Below, piece after piece: positions 6,333 through 13,158 of a stretch of 13,425 nucleotides of DNA. How positions within the stretch are numbered: position 1 is the stretch's first letter; the number at the start of each line of letters is the position of its first letter. This DNA is from JBOHHM01 sp050725495. GTDB taxonomy: Bacteria; Pseudomonadota; Gammaproteobacteria; Burkholderiales; Burkholderiaceae_C. Below the pieces are notes generated by a model. The model made no database searches. It saw nothing but the letters and a program-made list of their open reading frames with translations, and was not told the DNA's origin. The DNA lies in contig JBOHHM010000221.1 of assembly GCA_050725495.1 (NCBI GenBank), forward strand, positions 1-13,425, given 5' to 3'. A program made the translations under genes and the position numbers.

Positions 6333-9050
6333 TCAGTCGGCCAGCGCGCGCGTGACGACTTCGCGCACGTCGTTGCTCAAGTCGGTCTTGGCTGCGACCC
6401 GGGCGATGGCCTCGCGGGCCGCGCTGCGGTAGGGCTCGGCCAGCTTCTTCCAGCGGTCCAGGGCGCGGGCCAGGCGGGCGGCGACCTGGGGGTTGATGCC
6501 GTCGAGCTCCATCACGCGCTCGCGCCAGAACATGTAGCCGGCCGCGTCGGGGCGGTGGAAGGCGCCGGGGTTGGCGCTGCAGTAGCTGAAGATCACGCTG
6601 CGGGCGCGGTTGGGGTTGCGCAGGTTGAAGTCGGGGTGGGTCATGAGCTGGCGCACGGCCGGCAGGATGTTGCCGCCGCGGTCCGGCGCGCCGGCCTGCA
6701 GCGCGAACCATTTGTCCAGCACCAGGGGCTCGTCCTTGAACAGGGCGTGGAAGCGCGCCAGGGCCTGGCCTGCCAGGGCGTGGGCGCTGAAGACCAGGGC
6801 GGTCAACGCATTGAAGCGGTCGGTCATGTTGCCCGCGTCCTTGAAGCGCTGGTAGGCCTTGCCGGGCCACACGGCGTCGCCGCTGTGGCGCGCTGCCAGG
6901 CACAGGTAGCCCAGGGCCATGCCGGCCAGCGCGCGGCGGCCGCTGGACTGGGGATCGGGGCGGTAGCCGCCGCTGTCCTGGTGCATCTCGTAGGCCCATT
7001 GCCAGTCATCGAACAGGGCCTGCGCCAGCTGTTCGCGCATGGCTTCGCGCACGGCGTGGATGCGCTGCGGATCGACCAGCTCCAGCTGCTCGGCGAGGTA
7101 GCTTTCGGCCGGCAGCGTGAGCACGAGCTCCTTGAAGGCGGCGTCCAGCGAGGGATGGCGCAGCACGCTGCGCATGGCCTCGACATAGGCCTCGTCGAGC
7201 AAGGGAGCCCTTGCCGGAACGGTGTCGGATGCTATTATTTTTATAGCACGGTTGACCGCCAGGCGCTGCCCGGCTTCCCAGCGGTTGAACGGGTCGCTGT
7301 CGGCGCTGAGCAGGGTCAGCAGCTGGGCGTCGCTGTAGTCGTGGTCCAGCACCACGGGGGCGCTGAAACCGCGCAGGATCGAGGGCACGGGTTCGGCATC
7401 GACGTTGGTGAAGGTGAATGTTTCGCTGGCCTGCGTCAGCACGAAGGTGTGCGAGGGAGTTTCGGCCTGGGCCCAGTGCGCCAGCTGCAGTGGAATTTCC
7501 GTGCCATCGGGGCGCAGCAGGCCCAGGCTGACCGGTATGACGAAAGGCTCCTTGAGCAGCTGGCCCGGGGTGGGGGCGCAGCTTTGGGACAGCGTGAGCG
7601 TGTAGGTACGGGCTGCTGCGTCGTACACGCCTTCGGCCCGCAGGCGCGGCGTGCCGGCCTGGCTATACCAGCGCTTGAACTGGGGCAGCAGGCGCGCGAG
7701 GTCGGATTCCGGGTTGGCGTCGGCAATGGCCTGGCAGAAGTCGTCGCAGGTCACGGCGTGGCCGTCGTGGCGCTGGAAGTACAGCGCCAGGCCTTTGGCA
7801 AAGCCTTCGCGGCCGGAATACAAGGCCCCTGCGGTAGCGAGGGTCTGCATCATGCGCACGATCTCGGCGCCTTTTTCGTAGACCGTGACGGTGTAGAAGT
7901 TGTTGATCTCGATGTAGCTGTCGGGCCGCACCGGGTGGGCCATGGGGCCGGCGTCTTCGGGGAACTGGGCGGTGCGCAGCACGCGCACGTCTTCAATCCG
8001 CTTGACCGCGCGGGCCGACGGTGAGCCCGCGAGGTCCTGGCTGAACTCCTGGTCGCGGAACACGGTCAGGCCTTCCTTGAGCGACAGCTGGAACCAGTCG
8101 CGGCAGGTCACGCGGTTGCCGGTCCAGTTGTGGAAGTACTCGTGGCCGACCACGCTCTCGATGTTGGCGTAGTCGGTGTCGGTGGCCGTGGCGGGGTTGG
8201 CCAGCACGTACTTGGTGTTGAAGATGTTCAGGCCCTTGTTTTCCATGGCGCCCATGTTGAAGTCGCTGGTGGCGACGATCATGAAGCGCTCCAGGTCCAG
8301 CGGCAGGCCAAAGCGCGCCTCGTCCCAGGCCACCGAGGCCATCAGCGAGCGCATCGCGTGCTCGGTCTTGTCGAGGTCGCCGGGGCGCACATAGACCTGC
8401 AGCAAATGGTCCTGGCCTGCGCGCGAGGTGATGCGCTGCTCGCGGCAGACCAGCTGGCCGGCGACCAGGGCGAACAGGTAGCTGGGCTTGCGGTGCGGGT
8501 CCACCCACTTCGCGAAGTGGCGGCCGTCGTCCAGCAGGCCTTGCTCGACCAGGTTGCCGTTGGCCAGCAGCACCGGGTACTTGGCCTTGTCGGCGCGCAG
8601 CGTGACCTGGAAGCTGGCCATCACGTCGGGCCGGTCGAGGAAATAGGTAATGCGGCGAAAGCCCTCGGCTTCGCACTGGGTGAAGAAGGAGTCGTTGCTG
8701 ACGTACAGGCCCATCAGCTTGGTGTTCTTGACCGGCGCGCAGGTGGTGAAGATTTCGAGCTCGAAGGCCTCGGGCAGGTTGTCCAGCACGAGCTGGCCGC
8801 CTTCGAGCTTGAACGAGGTGCCCTGGCCGTTGACCAGCACGCGCGCCAGGTTCAGTTCTTCCCCGTCGAGCTTCAGCGGCTGCGGGGCCACGTCGGCGTT
8901 GCGGCGCAGCTTCATTTTGTTGAGCACGCGGGTTTTGGCCGGGTCCAGGTCAAAGCAGAGCTCGACCGTGTCGATCCAGTACGCGGGGGCGGTGTAATCG
9001 GCCCGCTGGATGGCCGTGGCTTGTCCCTGTTCGTCACGCAGTGGCAACAT
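6333..9050 (-). CDS. pepN: Aminopeptidase N (M1 zinc metallopeptidase)
   Basis: Removes N-terminal residues from peptides during cytosolic protein turnover and peptide use. The 905-residue product has the M1 hallmarks at nearly E. coli spacing: exopeptidase motif GAMEN at 267-271, zinc site HEYFH with H303, E304 and H307, third ligand E326 exactly 18 residues further on, and the tyrosine of VYEKGAEIVRM near 387 that stabilises the transition state. It is about 35 residues longer than the E. coli enzyme (870). At about residues 601-607 the frame runs through an AT-rich mini-hairpin (7230-7248) coding for IKIIASD, which is out of keeping with the GC-rich codons around it. The ATG at 9050 overlaps the end of the HAD phosphatase gene by 17 bp, so translational coupling is likely. 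No signal peptide is seen, as expected. Confidence 0.96.
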   Translation of the reverse strand: MLPLRDEQGQATAIQRADYTAPAYWIDTVELCFDLDPAKTRVLNKMKLRRNADVAPQPLKLDGEELNLARVLVNGQGTSFKLEGGQLVLDNLPEAFELEIFTTCAPVKNTKLMGLYVSNDSFFTQCEAEGFRRITYFLDRPDVMASFQVTLRADKAKYPVLLANGNLVEQGLLDDGRHFAKWVDPHRKPSYLFALVAGQLVCREQRITSRAGQDHLLQVYVRPGDLDKTEHAMRSLMASVAWDEARFGLPLDLERFMIVATSDFNMGAMENKGLNIFNTKYVLANPATATDTDYANIESVVGHEYFHNWTGNRVTCRDWFQLSLKEGLTVFRDQEFSQDLAGSPSARAVKRIEDVRVLRTAQFPEDAGPMAHPVRPDSYIEINNFYTVTVYEKGAEIVRMMQTLATAGALYSGREGFAKGLALYFQRHDGHAVTCDDFCQAIADANPESDLARLLPQFKRWYSQAGTPRLRAEGVYDAAARTYTLTLSQSCAPTPGQLLKEPFVIPVSLGLLRPDGTEIPLQLAHWAQAETPSHTFVLTQASETFTFTNVDAEPVPSILRGFSAPVVLDHDYSDAQLLTLLSADSDPFNRWEAGQRLAVNRAIKIIASDTVPARAPLLDEAYVEAMRSVLRHPSLDAAFKELVLTLPAESYLAEQLELVDPQRIHAVREAMREQLAQALFDDWQWAYEMHQDSGGYRPDPQSSGRRALAGMALGYLCLAARHSGDAVWPGKAYQRFKDAGNMTDRFNALTALVFSAHALAGQALARFHALFKDEPLVLDKWFALQAGAPDRGGNILPAVRQLMTHPDFNLRNPNRARSVIFSYCSANPGAFHRPDAAGYMFWRERVMELDGINPQVAARLARALDRWKKLAEPYRSAAREAIARVAAKTDLSNDVREVVTRALAD
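7230..7248. repeat. AT-rich mini-hairpin embedded in pepN
   Basis: TGCTAT (7230-7235) and ATAGCA (7243-7248) form a perfect 6-bp inverted repeat around a TATTTTT loop, inside otherwise GC-rich coding sequence. On the minus strand it is read in frame. A related but imperfect sequence (CTTTTTATTATAGC) occurs at the fbp/tRNA junction at 5305-5318. From memory, GCTAT-AT-rich-ATAGC elements are abundant in Comamonadaceae genomes, usually between genes. I cannot count copies outside this window. Confidence 0.55.
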
Positions 9051-9708
9051 GGTGGCTTCCCAAAAAGTTGGAGTTCAAGAGTTCGTTGTAGTCGCGCACG
9101 CTGGCGACCACATGCGAGCCGGCCAGCTCTTGCGCGCTGTGGCTGGTGCAGACCGCCACGGCCCGCATGCCGGCGCGGCGGGCCGCTTCGATGCCCAGGG
9201 GCGCATCTTCAAACACGATGCAGGCGGCGGCGCTGGTCTGAAGGCGGCGCGCCGCTTCCAGAAAAATCGCGGGCTCGGGCTTGCCGGGCAGGCCCTCGTC
9301 GCCACCGACCACGGCTTGCGGGCGGGGCTGCATCGACAGGTGCGAGAACGCGAACGCGATGTTGTGCCGGTCGCCCGCCGTGCCGACGCCGATCTTCAGG
9401 CCCTGCTGGCGGGCCAGGGCGGCGAAGCGGCGAAAGCCCGCGACCTCGGTGAAGCGGGGCGCGAACAGCTCGCGGTAGATCGCTTCCTTTTCGTCGATCA
9501 GCGCCTGGCATTGGGCTTGGGGCAGCTCGCGCTGGAACAGCTCGCGCATGCACTCGGCGCCGGTGCGGCCGGTGGTGCGGCGCAGCAGGTCGGCGACGTC
9601 GATGCTGATGCGATGGCGGCGCGTGAACTCGACCCAGGCCTTGGCATGCCAGGGCATGGAGTCGATCATGGTGCCGTCCATGTCGAAGATCAGCGCCTGG
9701 GTCTCCAT
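9034..9708 (-). CDS. HAD-superfamily phosphatase (beta-phosphoglucomutase-like)
   Basis: A 224-residue HAD hydrolase, subfamily IA, of the phosphatase/beta-phosphoglucomutase group (YqaB- or Gph-like). Motif I is LIFDMDGTMIDS with nucleophile D9 and acid/base D11. A helical cap follows (TGRTGAECMRELF region). Then come GKPEPAIFLEAARRL, which carries the conserved lysine, and the acidic motif IVFEDAPLGIEAARRAGM. The substrate is probably a small sugar phosphate or phosphorylated metabolite but cannot be fixed from sequence. The start is the ATG at 9708, which shares its A with the prfB stop (TGATG) and has AAGG (9718-9715) upstream. The frame stays open further upstream, but that extension lies antisense-free within prfB in another frame and is not HAD-like. 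The 3' end overlaps pepN by 17 bp. Confidence 0.9.
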   Translation of the reverse strand: METQALIFDMDGTMIDSMPWHAKAWVEFTRRHRISIDVADLLRRTTGRTGAECMRELFQRELPQAQCQALIDEKEAIYRELFAPRFTEVAGFRRFAALARQQGLKIGVGTAGDRHNIAFAFSHLSMQPRPQAVVGGDEGLPGKPEPAIFLEAARRLQTSAAACIVFEDAPLGIEAARRAGMRAVAVCTSHSAQELAGSHVVASVRDYNELLNSNFLGSHHVATA

Positions 9709-10812
9709 CAAACGCCTTGCTTGAGCGAAGCCTCGATGAAGGGATCGAGGTCGCCGTCGAGCACCTTCTGGGTGTTGGAGATTTCGACGTTGGTGCGCAG
9801 GTCCTTGATGCGGCTCTGGTCGAGCACGTAGGAGCGGATCTGGTGGCCCCAGCCGACGTCGGTCTTGGTGTCCTCGAGCTTTTGCTGCTCTTCCATGCGT
9901 TTGCGCATTTCGTGGTCGTACAGGCGCGAGCGCAGGCGCCGCCAGGCCACGTCGCGGTTGCTGTGCTGGCTGCGGCTGTCCTGGCACTGCACGACGATGC
10001 CGGTGGGCACGTGGGTCAGGCGCACGGCCGAGTCGGTCTTGTTGATGTGCTGGCCGCCGGCGCCGCTGGCGCGGTAGGTGTCGGTGCGCACATCGGCCGG
10101 GTTGATATCGATCTCGATCGAGTCATCGATTTCGGGGTAGACGAACACGCTGGCGAAGCTGGTGTGGCGCCCGCCCGAGGAGTCGAACGGGCTCTTGCGC
10201 ACCAGGCGGTGCACGCCGGTTTCGGTGCGCAGCAGGCCGTAGGCGTATTCACCCTCGATCTTGATGGTGGCGCTCTTGATGCCGGCGATGTCGCCGTCGG
10301 CTTCGTCTTCGACGGTGGTCTTGAAGTCCTTGCGTTCGGCATAGCGCAGATATTGGCGCAGCAGCATGCTGGCCCAGTCGCAGGCCTCGGTGCCGCCGGC
10401 GCCGGCCTGGATGTCGAGGAAGCAGTTGCTCGGGTCGGCTGGCTGGTGGAACATGCGGCGGAACTCGAGCCGTTCGATCTCCTGGGCCAGTTGGGCCGCT
10501 TCGGCCTCGATCGTCAGCAGGCCGGCTTCGTCGCCTTCTTCGCGGCTCATTTCATAGAGCTCGAGGTTGTCGGCCAGCTCGCGCGTGAGGGTCTGCAGCG
10601 TGAGCACCACGCTGTCGAGGGCCTTCTTTTCCTTGCCCAGTTCCTGGGCTTTCTTGGGGTCGTTCCAGACCGCCGGGTCTTCGAGCGAGGCGTTGACGGT
10701 TCTCAGGCGCTCTGACTTCGCATCGAAGTCAAAGATACCCCCGTAAATCTTCGGTGCGGGCGCTCAGGTCGGTGAGGGTGGTGCCAATGAGGTTGATGCG
10801 TTCTGCTTCCAT
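9708..10812 (-). CDS. prfB: Peptide chain release factor 2 (programmed +1 frameshift)
   Basis: Recognises UGA and UAA stop codons and triggers peptide release on the ribosome. Translation starts at ATG 10812 (MEAERINLIGTTLTDLS), reads 27 codons to an in-frame TGA at 10731-10729, and must slip +1 on CTT|TGAC to continue DFDAKSERL down to TGA at 9708-9710. The full product is 367 residues, against 365 in E. coli. Both functional motifs are present: the codon-recognition SPF tripeptide at 207-209 and the catalytic GGQ at 252-254. The residue equivalent to E. coli position 246 is alanine (RASGAGGQ), not the threonine of strain K-12. An AGGAA site lies about 12 nt before the ATG. It heads the prfB-HAD-pepN-fbp cluster. 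The usual partner lysS is not adjacent in this window. Confidence 0.97.
10729..10742 (-). promoter_or_regulatory. prfB programmed +1 frameshift site (RF2 autoregulation)
   Basis: The minus strand reads GGGGGTATCTTTGAC from 10742 to 10728: an internal Shine-Dalgarno-like G-run, the slippery CTT leucine codon, and the in-frame TGA stop with its following C. This is the element known from E. coli prfB, with identical spacing. When RF2 is scarce the ribosome pauses at UGA and slips +1, making more RF2. The site is read at codon 27, close to the E. coli position. Together with full-length RF2 homology in the shifted frame, it shows that the frame break is regulatory and not a sequencing error. Confidence 0.97.
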
Positions 10813-10893
10813 GATGAGACTTTTCCTGCAATGAATCGGGGGACCGCGCCTCAGGCCTGGCCTGCGGGTCACGGTGCGTAACTTGGTATTTTC

Positions 10894-11796
10894 TCATGCG
10901 AGGAAGTCTTCGATCAGCCGGGCCAGCTGCTGGGGCTGGTCGTGGTGCAGCATGTGGCCGGCGTCGCTGACCAGCGCGGTGCGGCAGTGCGGCACGGCCT
11001 TGAGCCGCTCGTGATAATCGGCCAGCGTGTATTGGCCCCGCCACCACTGGCCCAGGCTGTCGTCGCTGGCTTCCACGGCCAGGGTGGGCGCGCTGATGCG
11101 TTGGTAGAGCTCCAGCACCTCGTCGGCCCGGTAAAGCTGGGCGTTGGTGATCTTGTGGGCGGGGTCGCCGAGGATTTCCCATTGTCCTTGGGCATTCGGT
11201 TTGGCCCAATGCTGGGCCAGCCAGTCGGCCTTGTCCTGGCTCAGGCGCGGGTTGGTCTTCATGAGGCGGCGCGCCACGCCTTCGGGCCCGTCGTAGGCCT
11301 TGAGCGCCATCTCGCCGCGATGCAAGGCCTTGAGCTCGTCCATCCATTTGGCGTAGCGCCCGGGCGCCTGGGACGGCCGGGTCGCTGGCAGGCCAAAGCC
11401 TTCGAGGTTGACCAGGCGGCGGATGCGCTCGGGCCGGGCGCCGGCGTAGAGCATGGCGACGTTGCCGCCCATGCTGTGGCCGACCAGGTCGACCGGCTGG
11501 CTGGGGGCGTAATGGTCGAGCAGGAAGTCGAGGTCGGCCAGGTAGTCGGGGAACCAGTAGTTGTCGGTCTGCGGCGCTTGCGTCAAGCCATAGCCGCGCC
11601 AGTCGGGGGCTATCACATGGCGGTCCTGCGCGAAGGCGTCCACCACAAACTGATAGGAGGCCGCCACGTCCATCCAGCCGTGCACCATGACCAGCGGCGC
11701 CTGGCCAGGCCGAGGCTGGCCCCAGAGGCGCAGGTGGTAGCTGAGGTGGCGGATCGGCACAAACTCGCTGCGCGAGTCTCTTTTGACTTGGTACAT
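10894..11796 (-). CDS. Alpha/beta-hydrolase fold protein
   Basis: A 300-residue alpha/beta hydrolase of unknown substrate. The oxyanion-hole region HGWMDVAAS lies near residue 40. The nucleophile elbow GHSMGG has S108, and GHMLHHDQPQ carries the expected catalytic H281. A VEASDDS segment before it probably holds or lies near the acid residue. No signal peptide is visible, so it is likely cytosolic. The ATG at 11796 (MYQVKRDSRSEFVP) has no Shine-Dalgarno but follows a good promoter by only 7 nt. The frame stays open upstream to 11955, but there it reads PERSRRAQDD, a peptide typical of translated intergenic repeats, so the shorter start is preferred. It ends 81 bp before prfB on the same strand and is divergent from tas. 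Esterase, epoxide hydrolase or haloalkane dehalogenase-like activity cannot be told apart. Confidence 0.88.
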   Translation of the reverse strand: MYQVKRDSRSEFVPIRHLSYHLRLWGQPRPGQAPLVMVHGWMDVAASYQFVVDAFAQDRHVIAPDWRGYGLTQAPQTDNYWFPDYLADLDFLLDHYAPSQPVDLVGHSMGGNVAMLYAGARPERIRRLVNLEGFGLPATRPSQAPGRYAKWMDELKALHRGEMALKAYDGPEGVARRLMKTNPRLSQDKADWLAQHWAKPNAQGQWEILGDPAHKITNAQLYRADEVLELYQRISAPTLAVEASDDSLGQWWRGQYTLADYHERLKAVPHCRTALVSDAGHMLHHDQPQQLARLIEDFLA

Positions 11797-11803
11797 TCGA
11801 CCG

Positions 11804-11832
11804 ATGATACGGAGACCGGGTGCGGGCGTCAG
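11804..11832 (-). promoter_or_regulatory. Sigma70-type promoter of the hydrolase gene
   Basis: The minus strand shows CTGACG (11832-11827, 4 of 6 to TTGACA) and TATCAT (11809-11804, 5 of 6 to TATAAT), separated by exactly 17 bp. Only CGGTCGA separates the -10 box from the ATG at 11796. Initiation at the usual distance would therefore begin at or one base before the start codon, giving a leaderless or nearly leaderless mRNA. This matches the lack of a ribosome-binding site. Confidence 0.6.
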
Positions 11833-11848
11833 TCGAATCCAGGACAAC

Positions 11849-11864
11849 CATGCAGCGCTGCATG
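11849..11864. promoter_or_regulatory. Perfect 16-bp palindrome in divergent intergenic region
   Basis: CATGCAGCGCTGCATG is a perfect, gapless palindrome with no flanking extension. It lies 16 bp upstream of the hydrolase -35 box and about 135 bp before the tas start. Position and symmetry suit a binding site for a dimeric regulator of either or both divergent genes, but no regulator gene is adjacent and chance symmetry cannot be excluded. Confidence 0.4.
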
Positions 11865-11890
11865 CCGGCTTTCGCGCCCGTAAACTCGCG

Positions 11891-11947
11891 AAGTCGTCAT
11901 CCTGAGCCCTGCGACTGCGCTCAGGACACGCTGTGCGAAGGATCGCC
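11891..11947. repeat. Dispersed-type intergenic inverted repeat
   Basis: TCCTGAGC (11900-11907) and GCTCAGGA (11919-11926) form a perfect 8-bp stem around an 11-nt loop, inside a longer segment of the GTCATCCTGAGC...GCGAAGGATC type. The minus strand reads it as the peptide PERSRRAQDD. From general knowledge this is a peptide seen in many spurious protein N-termini across bacteria, because the DNA element is widely repeated. Only one copy is in this window. It has no T-run and so is not a good terminator. Confidence 0.6.
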
Positions 11948-11999
11948 GCCCCCAACCGGCCCGCCTTCGGCCCGCAACGACAAATCCTGAAGGAGCGCC

Positions 12000-13061
12000 A
12001 TGAACAAAATCTCGTTGGGCCAGAGCGATCTGCATGTCACCCCCATCTGCCTGGGCACCATGACCTTTGGCGAGCAGGTCGACGAGGCCACGGCCCACGC
12101 CATCCTCGACCGCTCGCTGGAGCGCGGTGTCAACTTCGTCGACACGGCCGAGATGTACCCGGTGCCAGCGCGCGCGGAGACCTGCGGCGCGACCGAAACC
12201 ATCGTCGGCAACTGGCTGGCCAAGCGTCCCGATGCGCGCGGCCAACTCGTGCTGGCGACCAAGGTGGCCGGCCCCTCGCGCGGCATGCCCTGGGTGCGCG
12301 AAGGCGGCGGCATGACGGCCGCGGATATCGTCGCGTCCTGCGAGGGCAGCCTCAGGCGATTGCAGACCGAGGTCATCGACCTCTACCAGATCCACTGGCC
12401 CGAGCGCCATGTGCCGGCCCTCGGAGCGCTGTACTACGACCCGGCCAAGGACAGGTCGACCACCTCGATCCACGAGCAGCTCAAGGCCCTGCGCGAGCTG
12501 GTCCAGGCCGGCAAGGTGCGCGCGATCGGCCTGTCCAACGAAACACCTTACGGTGTGCACGAGTTCGTGCGCCTGGCCGAGCAATATGGCCTGCCGCGCG
12601 TGGCCACCGTTCAGAACCCCTATTGCCTGATCAACCGTACCTTCGAGAACGCGCTCGACGAAACCTGCCACCGCCTGGGCGTCTCGCTGCTGGCCTATTC
12701 GCCGCTGGGCTTTGGCCTGCTGACCGGCAAGTACGACGCCAGCGGCACGCAAGGCCCCGAAGCGCCCCAGCAGGCGCGCATCGCCAGGTTCGAGTCGGTG
12801 CGCAAGCAGCGCTGGGGCCGCCCCGAAGCCCTGGCCGCCGCGCGCCGCTACAGCGCTCTGGCGCGCGAGCACGGTCTGACGCCCACGCAGCTGGCGCTCG
12901 CGTTTTGCTACACCAAGTGGCAGGTCGCCAGCACCATCATCGGCGTGACCTCGCTCGCCCAGCTCGACGAGGACCTCGACGCCTGGGGCACGACGCTGTC
13001 GCCCGAGCTGCTGGCGGCGATCGACGCCGTTCGCTGGGAGATGCGGGATCCGGCGCTTTGA
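12000..13061 (+). CDS. tas: NADP(H)-dependent aldo-keto reductase, Tas family
   Basis: A 353-residue aldo-keto reductase with end-to-end resemblance to E. coli Tas (346 residues). Shared segments include GTMTFGEQ, TAEMYPVPAR, ETIVGNWLAK, SRGMPWVR (aligned to SRNN...), VQNPYCLINRTFE and the LLAYSPLGFGLLTGKYDASG region. The catalytic tetrad is complete: D48, Y53, K88 and H132 (QIHWPER). It should reduce aldehydes or ketones in the cytosol with NADPH, but the physiological substrate of Tas is not clear. E. coli tas was found by its ability to complement a tyrosine auxotroph. AAGGAG at 11990-11995 lies 4 nt before the ATG. It is divergent from the hydrolase gene, and a tandem-repeat gap follows it with no terminator. 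Confidence 0.93.
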   Translation: MNKISLGQSDLHVTPICLGTMTFGEQVDEATAHAILDRSLERGVNFVDTAEMYPVPARAETCGATETIVGNWLAKRPDARGQLVLATKVAGPSRGMPWVREGGGMTAADIVASCEGSLRRLQTEVIDLYQIHWPERHVPALGALYYDPAKDRSTTSIHEQLKALRELVQAGKVRAIGLSNETPYGVHEFVRLAEQYGLPRVATVQNPYCLINRTFENALDETCHRLGVSLLAYSPLGFGLLTGKYDASGTQGPEAPQQARIARFESVRKQRWGRPEALAAARRYSALAREHGLTPTQLALAFCYTKWQVASTIIGVTSLAQLDEDLDAWGTTLSPELLAAIDAVRWEMRDPAL

Positions 13062-13065
13062 GAGC

Positions 13066-13093
13066 TTGAGTGTTCGGCGTTGAGCGTTCGGCG
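13066..13093. repeat. Two tandem 14-bp repeats after tas
   Basis: TTGAGTGTTCGGCG (13066-13079) and TTGAGCGTTCGGCG (13080-13093) are head-to-tail copies with one mismatch. They begin 5 bp after the tas stop. The junction CGTTGAGCGTT (13078-13088) is the reverse complement of AACGCTCAACG in the following heptad array, so the two blocks can pair as a hairpin. Confidence 0.85.
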
Positions 13094-13099
13094 AGGAGG

Positions 13100-13148
13100 C
13101 TCAACGTTCAACGCTCAACGTTCAACGGTCAACGCTCAACGCTCAACG
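13100..13148. repeat. Seven tandem copies of a 7-bp unit (YTCAACG)
   Basis: Seven head-to-tail heptads fill 49 bp in the order CTCAACG, TTCAACG, CTCAACG, TTCAACG, GTCAACG, CTCAACG, CTCAACG. Only the first base varies. The array ends 10 bp before the ybaK start codon and so occupies the place of a normal ribosome-binding site. Copies of AACGCTCAACG at 13110-13120, 13131-13141 and 13138-13148 are complementary to 13078-13088. Confidence 0.93.
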
Positions 13149-13158
13149 CGCAATCCCC

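Noticed and set aside
9709..9987. 93-residue N-terminal extension of the HAD protein
   Set aside because: It is an out-of-frame reading of prfB. Motif I of HAD proteins normally lies within about 10-15 residues of the N-terminus, as it does from ATG 9708.
6555..10715. Long plus-strand open frames over pepN, the HAD gene and prfB (6555-8024, 8130-9452, 9010-9831, 9717-10715)
   Set aside because: All lie opposite well-supported genes, have low-complexity composition and contain no family motifs.
10729..10731. In-frame TGA in prfB read as a pseudogene or sequencing frameshift
   Set aside because: The surrounding GGGGGTATCTTTGAC is the conserved programmed frameshift site, and the shifted frame encodes complete RF2.
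10852..10864. CAGGCC-T-GGCCTG inverted repeat between the hydrolase and prfB
   Set aside because: It is a short GC-rich stem with a 1-nt centre and no T-run, too likely by chance in this composition to call a terminator or operator.
10703..11863. Minus-strand frame of 386 codons overlapping the hydrolase, and the antisense frames 10942-11883 and 11829-12872
   Set aside because: These are shadow frames, rich in Arg, Pro and Gly or in His and Gln. The hydrolase and Tas frames carry complete catalytic motifs.
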